This document shows, piece by piece, positions 25,022 to 33,694 of a stretch of 64,000 nucleotides of DNA. The notes under the pieces were generated by a model. It was not told the origin of the DNA. It made no database searches and saw nothing but the letters and a program-made list of their open reading frames with translations. Both the position numbers and the translations under genes were made by a program. This stretch comes from Clostridia bacterium. GTDB taxonomy: Bacteria; Bacillota; Clostridia; UMGS1810. How positions within the stretch are numbered: position 1 is the first letter of the stretch; each line of letters begins with the position of its first letter. The stretch lies in contig JAFSCF010000011.1 in NCBI GenBank assembly GCA_017436905.1, forward strand, positions 1 to 64,000. Reading direction: 5' to 3'.

Positions 25022-27511
25022 TTACCTTTCCACTTCTTCCATATCAAACGATTCGATTATATCGCCCTCTTTGATATCGTTGAAGTTTTCAATACCGATA
25101 CCGCATTCGTAGCCGGAGGCAACTTCTTTTGCATCGTCTTTAAAGCGTTTGAGAGATGCCAGCACGCCCTCGTGGATAACTATACCGTCACGCACGATAC
25201 GTACCTGTGAATTACGCAGGATTTTACCCTCCTGAACGTAACCGCCGGCAATTGTTCCAACGCCTGAAACTTTGAATGTGTTACGAACTTCTGCGTGACC
25301 GTATACAACCTCTTTGAATTCAGGAGCGAGCATGCCTTTCATAGCGGCTTCGATTTCCTCTATAGCGGTGTAGATAACTCTGTATGTGCGGATATCTACG
25401 TTATCACGTGCGGCAGTTGAAACCGCCTGAGCGTTGGGACGTACGTTAAAGCCTACGATTACTGCGTTAGATGCAGCCGCAAGCATAACGTCGCTTTCGG
25501 TAATACCGCCTACGCCGCCGTGGATACACGCCACACGCACTTCTTCGTTAGAGAGTTTTTCAAGCGACTGTTTAACCGCCTCAACCGAGCCCTGAACGTC
25601 TGCTTTAACGATGATGTTAAAGGTTTTCATCTCGCCCTCTTTGATGTGGTCAAAGAGAGAGTCGAGAGATACAGCCTTGCGAGCCTGATTAGCCTCTTCC
25701 TTTGCTTTGAACTTTCTCTGTTCTACTACTTCTCTTGCTTTGCGCTCGTCTGTTACGGCGTAGAAAGCATCGCCGCCGTCGGGCACTTCGCTTAAACCGA
25801 TAATCTCAACAGGTACTGACGGGCCTGCTTTTTTAACCTGATTACCACGGTCGTCTACCATAGCACGTACTCTGCCCACTGCAGTACCTGCAACTACAAC
25901 GTCACCTACACGGAGGGTACCGTTCTGCACAAGCACTGTTGCAACGGGGCCACGGCCTTTGTCAAGCTGAGCCTCTACAACTGTACCTTTACCCATTCTG
26001 TCGGGGTTGGCTTTAAGTTCTTTCATATCTGCTACGAGTGTTACCATCTCAAGCAGTTCGTCGATATTTTTGTTGAATTTTGCAGAAATGGGTACACAGA
26101 TTGTGTCACCGCCCCATTCTTCAGGAACGAGGTCGTATTCTGTGAGTTCCTGCTTGATTCTGTCGGGGTTTGCGCCCTCTTTGTCGATTTTGTTGATTGC
26201 AACGATTATAGTTACGCCTGCAGCCTTAGCATGGTTAATAGCCTCAACTGTCTGCGGCATAATTCCGTCGTCTGCCGCAACTACGATAATTGCAATATCA
26301 GTTACCTGTGCACCACGCAAACGCATAGCGGTAAACGCTTCGTGACCGGGAGTGTCTAAGAATGTGATTTTTTTATCGTGAATACGCACACGGTACGCAC
26401 CGATATGCTGTGTAATACCGCCTGCCTCTTTTGCTATTACGTTAGTGTTGCGGATTGCGTCGAGCAGTGATGTTTTACCATGGTCAACGTGACCCATAAC
26501 AACTACAACCGGTGAACGTGGTTTTAAACTTTCGGGAGCGTCTTCAACGTCGTTAAATAGTTTATCCTCTTCTGTAACAATTATGAGTTTCTCAACGATA
26601 AAGCCCAAATCCTCGCCGACGAGTGACGCAGTGTCAAAGTCTATTGTCTGTGAAACAGATGCCATAATGCCGAGTTCAAACAGTTTTTTAACAACTGTTG
26701 ATGCGGGAAGTTTCATAAGTTCTGCAAATTCGCCTACAGAGATTTCGTCAGGCACTTCTACAACAGCAGGTTCTTTCTTTTCTTCCTCTTTTTTCTTTAC
26801 GGGAGTTTTCTGCACTACTGCCTTTTCCTGCTTTTTAGGTCCTTTTTTGATTTTTTGTTTCTTTTCGGCTTTGTCGCTCATATCCATGTCGACAAGTTTT
26901 TCGATTTTTTCAGTATCAAGTTTATCAAGGTCAACAACGTTCTGGCGTGTGTCGATAACCTTGCGTGTATCCTCTTTTTTGATTTCGATACTTTCGATAT
27001 CGTTGTTTTCAGAAACAGATTTTTTAAGTTGCTCAAGTTCCTCGGCACGTTTTTTGTCGAGTTCTGCTTTTTTCTGTTTTTCTAAGCGTTCCTGCTCTTT
27101 TTTCTTGGCGATTTTCTCTGCTTTTTCAGCGGCTTTTTTGTCAGCCTCTGCTTTTTCAGCCGCTTTGCGATCTTCTTCAGCCTTTTTGGCAGCGGCTTCT
27201 TCAGCGGCTTTCTTAGCCTTTTCTTCTGCCTCTTTTTTAGCCTTTTTAGCCTCACGTTCAGCCACGGCTTTCTCACGTTCTGCAGAGAGTTCGGCATTAA
27301 TTTTTGTATATGCCTCTAAGATAGTATCACCGTTATCGTATTGTTTTAAATGATGAGCGAAAAATACGTTTATTTCGTCACCTGTAATTGACGCAGTGGA
27401 GTTTTTCTTTTCAATATTGTACTTTGCTAAAAGTTCTGTCATATCTTTAACAGACATACCAAACTTTTTGGCAAAATCTGATAATTTAATTTTTGTACCA
27501 CCGTTTGTCAT
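25022..27511 (-). CDS. infB: Translation initiation factor IF-2
   Basis: IF-2 is the GTPase that places fMet-tRNA on the 30S subunit. Residues 1-60 form an IF2-N module ([20 protein letters not shown]), residues 80-230 a very charged Lys/Glu/Ala coiled coil, and residues about 250-300 a second IF2-N module. The G domain starts at GHVDHGKTS near residue 337 with DTPGHE and NKID. Domains II-IV follow to 829 residues. The start overlaps the ylxQ stop by 4 bases. The coiled coil creates spurious open frames on the other strand. Confidence 0.96.
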   Translation of the reverse strand: MTNGGTKIKLSDFAKKFGMSVKDMTELLAKYNIEKKNSTASITGDEINVFFAHHLKQYDNGDTILEAYTKINAELSAEREKAVAEREAKKAKKEAEEKAKKAAEEAAAKKAEEDRKAAEKAEADKKAAEKAEKIAKKKEQERLEKQKKAELDKKRAEELEQLKKSVSENNDIESIEIKKEDTRKVIDTRQNVVDLDKLDTEKIEKLVDMDMSDKAEKKQKIKKGPKKQEKAVVQKTPVKKKEEEKKEPAVVEVPDEISVGEFAELMKLPASTVVKKLFELGIMASVSQTIDFDTASLVGEDLGFIVEKLIIVTEEDKLFNDVEDAPESLKPRSPVVVVMGHVDHGKTSLLDAIRNTNVIAKEAGGITQHIGAYRVRIHDKKITFLDTPGHEAFTAMRLRGAQVTDIAIIVVAADDGIMPQTVEAINHAKAAGVTIIVAINKIDKEGANPDRIKQELTEYDLVPEEWGGDTICVPISAKFNKNIDELLEMVTLVADMKELKANPDRMGKGTVVEAQLDKGRGPVATVLVQNGTLRVGDVVVAGTAVGRVRAMVDDRGNQVKKAGPSVPVEIIGLSEVPDGGDAFYAVTDERKAREVVEQRKFKAKEEANQARKAVSLDSLFDHIKEGEMKTFNIIVKADVQGSVEAVKQSLEKLSNEEVRVACIHGGVGGITESDVMLAAASNAVIVGFNVRPNAQAVSTAARDNVDIRTYRVIYTAIEEIEAAMKGMLAPEFKEVVYGHAEVRNTFKVSGVGTIAGGYVQEGKILRNSQVRIVRDGIVIHEGVLASLKRFKDDAKEVASGYECGIGIENFNDIKEGDIIESFDMEEVER

Positions 27512-27828
27512 AATACTTCACCTCCGTTATTGATTGCCCTTTCTATGCTTTTGGCAAAGCCTGCATCGCATATAGCGATAACAGCATTGAAACTGTTGCC
27601 TATGGCATGGCCCAGTTCTTCTTTAGTGCCTAATGAAATGTATTTAACATTATAATATGCGCAACTGTCTGTAATCGACTTTAATGTATTTGCGCCTGCA
27701 TCCTCTGCTAAAATCACCAGTGCGGCAGTGCCTCGTCTGATGGCCTCTTTAACGGCGTCCTCGCCGCTTGAAACCTTGCCGGCACGCTTTGCCAGCGATA
27801 TTGTAGTTGGAATTTTAATTTTCATCAC
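27508..27828 (-). CDS. rplGB: YlxQ, L7Ae-family RNA-binding protein
   Basis: The 106-residue protein has the L7Ae/L30e fold features: [19 protein letters not shown] near residue 12, [17 protein letters not shown] near 35 and a GHAIG segment near 80. Members of this family bind kink-turn RNA. It overlaps ylxR by 14 bases and infB by 4 bases, the standard order in Firmicutes. Confidence 0.92.
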   Translation of the reverse strand: MMKIKIPTTISLAKRAGKVSSGEDAVKEAIRRGTAALVILAEDAGANTLKSITDSCAYYNVKYISLGTKEELGHAIGNSFNAVIAICDAGFAKSIERAINNGGEVL

Positions 27829-28072
27829 TTCCGATTAAATTTGATAATTCGTTATAAACTTCTTCAGCAACAGGGCAGCGCAGAATACTTGCTATGCGCT
27901 TTTTTTTAACAGCAGATGCAAGACATTTTTTGCTATTACAAATATATGCGCCTCTGCCGTTTATATTTAACGCAACCGTGCCGTCTGCCGCTTTACCTAT
28001 CCTTAAAAATTCACTTTTATCGGCTTTTTTGCCGCAACCTGCACAGGTCCTTGTTTTTGCGGGATTTCTCAT
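27815..28072 (-). CDS. rnpM: YlxR, RNase P modulator (RnpM family)
   Basis: The 85-residue protein shows the YlxR pattern RTCAGCGKK near residue 8 and GRGAYICNSKKCLASAVKKKR in the middle. The family was renamed RnpM after binding to RNase P RNA was shown in Bacillus. It overlaps the nusA stop by 4 bases. Confidence 0.93.
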   Translation of the reverse strand: MRNPAKTRTCAGCGKKADKSEFLRIGKAADGTVALNINGRGAYICNSKKCLASAVKKKRIASILRCPVAEEVYNELSNLIGSDEN

Positions 28073-29265
28073 TCTTCCTCGCCGTCCGCATCGTCGTCTG
28101 CATCTACTGCAAAAGCGCCCAAATCGCCGGTGAAGATATCGCCGATGGTGGTTGTTGTCGTGCCCCAGTCGTTGTAGTTGTCAGCCTCGGTATCAGGTTT
28201 GATGTCAATTTTGTAGCCACACAGTTTAACTGCTAAACGTGCGTTCTGACCGTCTTTACCGATTGCAAGTGAAAGCACACTCTGGTCAACAAACACAAGT
28301 GCCGCATGCTCTGCCTCGTTGATTTTGATGTCTGTAATATCAACAGGTGAGAATGCCGAACGAATCATCTTAACGGGATCGTCATAGTAGAGAACGATAT
28401 CAATTTTTTCGCCGTTTAACTCGTCCATAACTTTCTGTATACGCATACCGTTTTTACCTACGCAGGCGCCGATTGGTTCTACGTCTTTGTCGTGCGATAC
28501 AACCGCTACTTTTGTTCTTGAACCTGCAACTCTTGAAATTGCCTTAATTTCAACTGTGCCGTCTGCAATTTCGGGAATTTCAAGTTTAAGTAAGTTTTCA
28601 ACAAGGCCTGTTCTTGTTCTTGAAACCATGATGGCAGGCTCGTTAAAACGAACTTTTTCAGTTTTTACGTTTGCAACGTAAAGTTTTAACTGCTGGTGGA
28701 AATAGTAACGATCTGCAGGTGACTGCTCGTTTGCAGGCAAGATTGCCTCTAACTCGCCAACCTGCTTGCCAAGGCTTACACCGATGTCGATGTAGATATC
28801 ATTGCCTTTGCTGCGCTGGATAATACCTGTAATCATACCGTTTTGCAATGACGCAAACTCTGAAAGCATTATCTGTCTTTCAGCCTCACGTACTCTCTGT
28901 ACAACCATCTGCTTTGCAGCCTGAGCAGCAATTCTGCCAAACTCTTTCGGTGTGTCTTCAATGTTTAATACATCGCCTACTTCAATAGATGCGTCGTACT
29001 CTTTAGCCTCGTCAACGAGTATCTGGAGCATATCGTCTTCAATCTCGTCCTCGCTGGCCACAACGTCTTTTTGAATGTACACTTTGATGTCGCCTGTTTT
29101 TCTGTTTAAATCAACTTTAAAATTTTCGTTGGCAGTGTTGTAGTTTTTCTTGTATGCAGATACCAAACCTGCCTCCAACGCTTCAAGGACTACCTCCTTG
29201 TCGATGCCTTTCTGCTCTGCGATGTCGTTTAATGCACGCATAAACTCAGCGTTTAATTTAGCCAT
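28069..29265 (-). CDS. nusA: Transcription termination/antitermination factor NusA
   Basis: The 398-residue protein begins with the RNA-polymerase-binding domain (MRALNDIAEQKGIDKEVVLEALEAGL). An S1 domain follows near residues 135-200 (GMITGIIQRSKGNDIYIDIG), then two KH domains with ACVGKNGMRIQ near 262 and LAIGKDGQNARLA near 330. It ends with an acidic tail (DADDDADGEEE) and lacks the extra C-terminal repeats of E. coli, as is usual in Firmicutes. It follows rimP by 21 bases. Confidence 0.95.
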   Translation of the reverse strand: MAKLNAEFMRALNDIAEQKGIDKEVVLEALEAGLVSAYKKNYNTANENFKVDLNRKTGDIKVYIQKDVVASEDEIEDDMLQILVDEAKEYDASIEVGDVLNIEDTPKEFGRIAAQAAKQMVVQRVREAERQIMLSEFASLQNGMITGIIQRSKGNDIYIDIGVSLGKQVGELEAILPANEQSPADRYYFHQQLKLYVANVKTEKVRFNEPAIMVSRTRTGLVENLLKLEIPEIADGTVEIKAISRVAGSRTKVAVVSHDKDVEPIGACVGKNGMRIQKVMDELNGEKIDIVLYYDDPVKMIRSAFSPVDITDIKINEAEHAALVFVDQSVLSLAIGKDGQNARLAVKLCGYKIDIKPDTEADNYNDWGTTTTTIGDIFTGDLGAFAVDADDDADGEEE

Positions 29266-29286
29266 TTTTCCAAATCCCTCCGTATT

Positions 29287-29766
29287 TTAAAATATGCCGT
29301 CAAGGCTTAGTTTTACATAAGTTGTTTCCCTCTGGGCGATGGTAAACTCACCGCCGTCAGTTTCAAGTGTTATGATGCCGTCTTCAAACGATTTTAAATC
29401 GCCCGTTACAATTTTTGAGCCGTTTACCGATTTGTAAAGACCGATATCTACCTTACTGCCGATAAACTTTGCAAAATGTTCAGCCGTTTTAAGTGCTCTG
29501 TCAAGCCCCGGTGAGGAAACTTCAAGCATATACGCCTGTTCGATGGGGTCAGATGTGTCAAGCACGTCCGAAAGCGCACGAGAAACCGCCTCGCACTCGT
29601 CGAGCGATACGTTGCGCTCTGCATCTTTCATATCAAGAAAAATGCGAAGATAGTATTCGCCGCCCTCTTTTTTAAACTCAATGTCGTAAATCTCGCAGCC
29701 GTTTTCATCTGCAATAGGTGCAGCCAGTTTTAAAATCTCTGCACATACGTCGGTTTTCTTCATCAC
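29287..29766 (-). CDS. rimP: Ribosome maturation factor RimP
   Basis: RimP assists 30S assembly. The 159-residue protein has YDIEFKKEGGEYYLRIFLD near residue 25, CEAVSRALSDVLD near 58 and YMLEVSSPGLDRALK near 78, all diagnostic. It is the first gene of the nusA-infB operon; a promoter and a leader hairpin lie upstream. Confidence 0.95.
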   Translation of the reverse strand: MMKKTDVCAEILKLAAPIADENGCEIYDIEFKKEGGEYYLRIFLDMKDAERNVSLDECEAVSRALSDVLDTSDPIEQAYMLEVSSPGLDRALKTAEHFAKFIGSKVDIGLYKSVNGSKIVTGDLKSFEDGIITLETDGGEFTIAQRETTYVKLSLDGIF

Positions 29767-29783
29767 ACCACTCCTAATACAAA

Positions 29784-29815
29784 CGAAAGAGTGGGTTTGT
29801 CAACCCACTCCTTCG
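29784..29815 (-). promoter_or_regulatory. Leader hairpin before rimP
   Basis: GAGTGGGTT (29789-29797) pairs with AACCCACTC (29802-29810), extended by CGAA/TTCG. On the minus strand it lies between the promoter at 29840-29868 and the rimP ribosome site, and the following bases (TTTCGTTT) are only weakly U-rich. It could be a weak attenuator, the end of tmcAL transcripts, or an mRNA-stabilising stem. Confidence 0.6.
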
Positions 29816-29839
29816 CAAAAGTAATTATCGTCAATACAT

Positions 29840-29868
29840 ATATTACCACGTATTTTAACAAAATGCAA
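29840..29868 (-). promoter_or_regulatory. Probable promoter of the rimP-nusA-infB operon
   Basis: On the minus strand TTGCAT (29863-29868) and TAATAT (29840-29845) are 17 bp apart. Neither box is perfect. Confidence 0.55.
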
Positions 29869-29876
29869 GCATTTTT

Positions 29877-31031
29877 TTAAATTTTTACGGGAGAATTATA
29901 AAAATCACTGCCCGATTTGCGGTTTTTTACGTTTTCACACGCAAGTGCGGCAATATCCGTTGCTAAAATATCGTATTCAAACGTGCTGTTTGTACTTGGC
30001 GTAAAGTCAGCCGTTTTAACCACAAACGGCAGGCGTGTTTTTTCTTTGCTTTCCTTTAATAATGCTGCACCCTTGTCCGTCATACCAAGTACACGCACAT
30101 AGTCGCATTCTCTGCCTTTGTCCATACCGATAATGCCTGCCAGTACAGTGCGTTTAACACGGCTGAGCGTATATCGGCGGCTGACCATTGCCTGATAAAA
30201 TTCGTCAAGACTTGTAGCCTGTTTTGCGGCAGATATAAGTTTGTTTTCAAATCCGTCTTCTATTAAAGGAAGATTTTTTAGATTATCTGCATTGCACGTT
30301 CTGTAAAAGCCGAGTATAAAATTTTCAAGATTGCTCATTCTGTAAGTGTCGCCTGACAATTCATAAGGGATAAGTGCAGATACGTCACTGCCCTTTGCTA
30401 TAGCATTGCGTATGGCGGTAGACGATGCGTAAATTCCGTCTGTTTCTGTGCTGTGATGCTCTGCCATATGCCGTGCCACTGGATAAATCTTAAAATCCGC
30501 ACCGCATCTGAGCATAGCAGAGATATATGCCACGCCAAGCATATCGTTAGGGTTTTTTATATAATCAGAAATTTCGGGATAAATAACGTCCATTGCGCTC
30601 TGCAACGCCGCAGGGTATGATGCACCGCTTTGCATAATTTTTTTTATCTGCAATTTTAATGCCGCATCTTCGCTTGTTAAAATTTTTGCGCAGCGCATAA
30701 GTGCATCGCCGTCTGCGGACTCACTTCCAAAACTTATTGCATCTACAAGGCTGGATTTTGTTAAGATTTCTATTCCGCCCTTTGCAAAAACATCAGCCGA
30801 CTGCAGCACATACCACGCAGGCAGTTCTATAACGAGGTCTGCTCCGTTTTCAAGCGCGGCTTTTGTGCGTGACCATTTATCGTACACGGCAACCTCGCCA
30901 CGCTGCACAAATGAACCGCTCATAACGCACACGCAAGCATCGCAGCCTGAAAGTTTCTTCGCCTGCGCTATCTGGTGCTTATGGCCGTTGTGGAACGGAT
31001 TGTATTCGCAAATAATGCCTACTGCGGTCAT
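29877..31031 (-). CDS. tmcAL: tRNA(Met) cytidine acetate ligase TmcAL
   Basis: TmcAL acetylates the wobble cytidine of elongator tRNA-Met using acetate and ATP. The nucleotidyltransferase motif CEYNPFHNGHKHQI is near residue 8; MSGSFVQRGEVAVYDKWSRT near 38 and SSTAIRNAI near 200 are also typical of the YlbM/TmcAL family. The 384 residues are normal. AAAGGAG precedes ATG 31031. It is upstream of the rimP operon on the same strand. Confidence 0.93.
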   Translation of the reverse strand: MTAVGIICEYNPFHNGHKHQIAQAKKLSGCDACVCVMSGSFVQRGEVAVYDKWSRTKAALENGADLVIELPAWYVLQSADVFAKGGIEILTKSSLVDAISFGSESADGDALMRCAKILTSEDAALKLQIKKIMQSGASYPAALQSAMDVIYPEISDYIKNPNDMLGVAYISAMLRCGADFKIYPVARHMAEHHSTETDGIYASSTAIRNAIAKGSDVSALIPYELSGDTYRMSNLENFILGFYRTCNADNLKNLPLIEDGFENKLISAAKQATSLDEFYQAMVSRRYTLSRVKRTVLAGIIGMDKGRECDYVRVLGMTDKGAALLKESKEKTRLPFVVKTADFTPSTNSTFEYDILATDIAALACENVKNRKSGSDFYNSPVKI

Positions 31032-31112
31032 ATGTTTTCTCCTTTATTAATATTATTTACATTATACTATTTATTTTTAAAAAATCAATACGTTTTTGAC
31101 AGTTCTATATTC

Positions 31113-31141
31113 TTGACACAAAAAAGCAGTTTATGTATAAT
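31113..31141 (+). promoter_or_regulatory. Promoter of tRNA-Arg
   Basis: TTGACA (31113-31118) and TATAAT (31136-31141) with a 17-bp spacer, starting about 5-10 bases before the mature tRNA. Confidence 0.9.
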
Positions 31142-31151
31142 AGTTGTATAT

Positions 31152-31225
31152 GCGCCTGTAGCTCAGTTGGATAGAGTGTCAGACTCCGACTCTGAAGGTC
31201 GTGCGTTCGAATCGCATCAGGCGTA
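31152..31225 (+). tRNA. tRNA-Arg (anticodon CCG)
   Basis: The 74-base cloverleaf has acceptor arms GCGCCTG and CAGGCGT, a D-arm with GCTCAGTTGGATAGAGT, an anticodon stem TCAGA/TCTGA with loop CTCCGAC (anticodon CCG), and a T-arm TGCG-TTCGAAT-CGCA. CCA is not encoded. It reads the CGG codon. Confidence 0.96.
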
Positions 31226-31258
31226 TTTATATTAAAATTTAATTGGGGCGGGTTGATA

Positions 31259-32056
31259 ATGGATTTTATAATTGACCACGATTACCATGTTCATTCGCAG
31301 TTGTCTATCGATATTGCGGCGGGTGAGGGTTATGATAATGATGCGATTCTGGACTATGCGGATAAAAGCAGTTTAAAAAAAGTGTGCCTTACCAATCATT
31401 TCTGGGACGAAACCGTGCCGTGTGATTTTGAGTGGTATCAGCAACAGGGGTATACGCATCTTTCAAAGGCATTGCCGCTACCGAAGCGTGATGATGTGGA
31501 GTTTTTCTTCGGCTGCGAGGCTGACGTGGACAAAAATTTGAATATCGGCATAACTAAGCAAACTGCCGAAAAGTTTGATTTTATTATAGTCTCCACAACG
31601 CACATGCACATGCAGGGGTTTACAACCGACCTTGCCGCATACGATATAAACGGCAGAAGAGAGGAGTATCTTGCGAGGATAAAAAAAGTGCTGTCTGCTG
31701 ATTTGCCATTAAAAAAAATCGGTCTGGCGCATCTTACGTCTGTTTTAATCTGCCCTGATGTTGAAGACGGGCATATAAAAGTTCTCTCTGGCATCAGCGA
31801 CAGCGAATACAAAGATGTTTTTGCAAAAGTTGCTGCACTTGGCGCAGGTATAGAAATTAATGTTAAAGCATTTAGATGCAGCGACGGACTTGTTGACGAA
31901 CTGCTTCGTCCGTACAAGATTGCTGCAGAGTGCGGTTGCAGATTTTACCTTGGCAGCGACTCGCATTTTCCGAATGATCTTGCTACCGCCAAAGACGGAT
32001 TTAAAAGAATACTTAATATGCTTGCTTTTGAAGAAGAACAGAAATTCAGATTTTAA
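31259..32056 (+). CDS. PHP-domain phosphoesterase (histidinol-phosphatase-like)
   Basis: The 265-residue protein has the PHP metal motif DHDYHVHSQLS at the N-terminus, CLTNHFWDE near 44, STTHMHMQGF near 110 and GSDSHFPND near the C-terminus. These supply the His and Asp metal ligands of the family, but the substrate is unclear; no his genes are near. ATG 31259 is preferred; a TTG at 31253 is in frame. It follows the tRNA and may use the same promoter. Confidence 0.82.
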   Translation: MDFIIDHDYHVHSQLSIDIAAGEGYDNDAILDYADKSSLKKVCLTNHFWDETVPCDFEWYQQQGYTHLSKALPLPKRDDVEFFFGCEADVDKNLNIGITKQTAEKFDFIIVSTTHMHMQGFTTDLAAYDINGRREEYLARIKKVLSADLPLKKIGLAHLTSVLICPDVEDGHIKVLSGISDSEYKDVFAKVAALGAGIEINVKAFRCSDGLVDELLRPYKIAAECGCRFYLGSDSHFPNDLATAKDGFKRILNMLAFEEEQKFRF

Positions 32057-32065
32057 TTGTTAATA

Positions 32066-32118
32066 AAACACCCTTTAATTTGCATAAATATGCTCAGGCA
32101 AATTAAAAGGGTGTTTTT
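32066..32118 (+). terminator. Terminator behind the PHP gene
   Basis: AACACCCTTT-AATTTGC pairs with GCAAATT-AAAAGGGTGTT and is followed by five T residues. Confidence 0.85.
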
Positions 32119-32194
32119 ATATTGTTTTGAACAATTTAATCACATAATAAATTCCAATCGTGGCATAATAACAAAAAACGAAAGGACAACACAT

Positions 32195-33694
32195 ATGCGA
32201 AAAAGCGGAATTTTGCTGCCTGTGTTTTCGTTGCCGTCACGGTACGGAATAGGCTGCTTTTCAAAAGAAGCAAAAAAGTTTATAGATTTTCTTGATAATG
32301 CATCGCAATCTTACTGGCAGATACTGCCGCTGGGGCCGACTTCGTACGGTGATTCGCCTTATCAAAGCCCGTCGGCATTTGCGGGCAATCCGTATTTTAT
32401 AGATATAGACACGCTCTGTGCTGACGGCTTGTTAACCTCTGCCGAGTGCGCCGGGTACAGAGAACGAGTTCCCAATGGCGAAAGTATAGATTACGAATTT
32501 TTATATAAAACACGTCCTGACATATTGCATAAAGCGTTCTTGAGATTTGAAAAAAATGACGATTATCTTCGTTTTATAAATGAAGAAAAATACTGGCTTG
32601 ACGATTATGCGCGGTTTATGGCGATTAAAAACCGCTTTGGCGATGTTGGTTTAGAGGATTGGGAAAAGCCAATCCGTCTGCGTGATGAAGATACGCTGAA
32701 ACCGCTTATAAAAGAACTTGAAAACGAGATAGAGTACCATAAATTTGTCCAGTACGAATTTATGAGGCAATGGCTGGCAATTAAAAGTTATGCCAATAAA
32801 AAAGGTATAAAAATTATCGGCGATATGCCCATATATACAGCGGCGGACAGCGCAGAGGTATGGAGTATGCCAAACCTTTTCCGTCTTGATGAAAACCGAG
32901 CCCCTACCCACGTGGCAGGTTGCCCGCCCGACCCGTTCTCGCCCGACGGCCAACTGTGGGGCAACCCCGTGTATGATTGGGATGCTCATGCCGAAACCGA
33001 TTATGAGTGGTGGGCAGAGCGTATGAAACGCAGTATGCGTCTTTATGACGTTGTGCGTATAGACCATTTCAGAGGGTTTGAAAGTTACTACGAGATAGAT
33101 GCAGGAAGTAAGACCGCACGCAAGGGTAAGTGGCGCAAGGGCGCAGGGATAGACCTTTTTAAAACGCTTGATAAAAAGTGTCCCGACCTTAAAATTATAG
33201 CAGAGGATTTAGGGTTTATCACTCAGGATGTTAAAGATTTGCTTGAAAAAACAGGTTATGCAGGTATGAAAGTTCTGCAGTTTGCATTTTCGGCAGACGG
33301 GGACGACTATCTTCCTCACAATTACGTTAAAAACTGCATAGTATACACGGGTACGCACGATAACCCCACCATGCTCGGCTGGGCGCAGAGTGCCGACAAA
33401 GCAGACCTTGCCTATGCAATGGATTATATGGGTATAGACGGCGCAGACGTTTCCAAAGTATGTAACGGCTTTGTGCGGCTTGCGATGAGTAGCGTTGCCG
33501 ACACGTGCATAATCCCGTTGCAGGACTGGCTTTGCCTCGGTGACGATGCGCGTATAAACACACCCGGTACGCTTGGTGATAACTGGTGCTGGCGTATGGA
33601 TAAGTTAAGCGATAAAACCGCCGCAGAGATTGCGCATATAACTGTGCTCTACGGCAGAGATAAAAATAGCAGAAAGGCTGATAAAAATGTTTAA
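32195..33694 (+). CDS. malQ: 4-alpha-glucanotransferase
   Basis: MalQ (GH77) transfers maltodextrin segments between glucans. The 499-residue protein has SYWQILPLGPTSYGDSPYQ near residue 42, GDMPIYTAADSAEVW near 209, the nucleophile Asp in VRIDHFRGFESYY near 289, the acid/base Glu in IIAEDLG near 335 and THDNPT near 387. The start is ATG 32195 with AAAGGA upstream; the frame upstream crosses a terminator. glgP starts 8 bases before its end, so both form a glycogen or maltodextrin use operon. Confidence 0.95.
   Translation: MRKSGILLPVFSLPSRYGIGCFSKEAKKFIDFLDNASQSYWQILPLGPTSYGDSPYQSPSAFAGNPYFIDIDTLCADGLLTSAECAGYRERVPNGESIDYEFLYKTRPDILHKAFLRFEKNDDYLRFINEEKYWLDDYARFMAIKNRFGDVGLEDWEKPIRLRDEDTLKPLIKELENEIEYHKFVQYEFMRQWLAIKSYANKKGIKIIGDMPIYTAADSAEVWSMPNLFRLDENRAPTHVAGCPPDPFSPDGQLWGNPVYDWDAHAETDYEWWAERMKRSMRLYDVVRIDHFRGFESYYEIDAGSKTARKGKWRKGAGIDLFKTLDKKCPDLKIIAEDLGFITQDVKDLLEKTGYAGMKVLQFAFSADGDDYLPHNYVKNCIVYTGTHDNPTMLGWAQSADKADLAYAMDYMGIDGADVSKVCNGFVRLAMSSVADTCIIPLQDWLCLGDDARINTPGTLGDNWCWRMDKLSDKTAAEIAHITVLYGRDKNSRKADKNV

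Noticed and set aside
26583-27353. Ser/Phe-rich open frame opposite infB
   Set aside because: It mirrors the Lys/Glu/Ala-rich coiled coil of IF-2 on the other strand.
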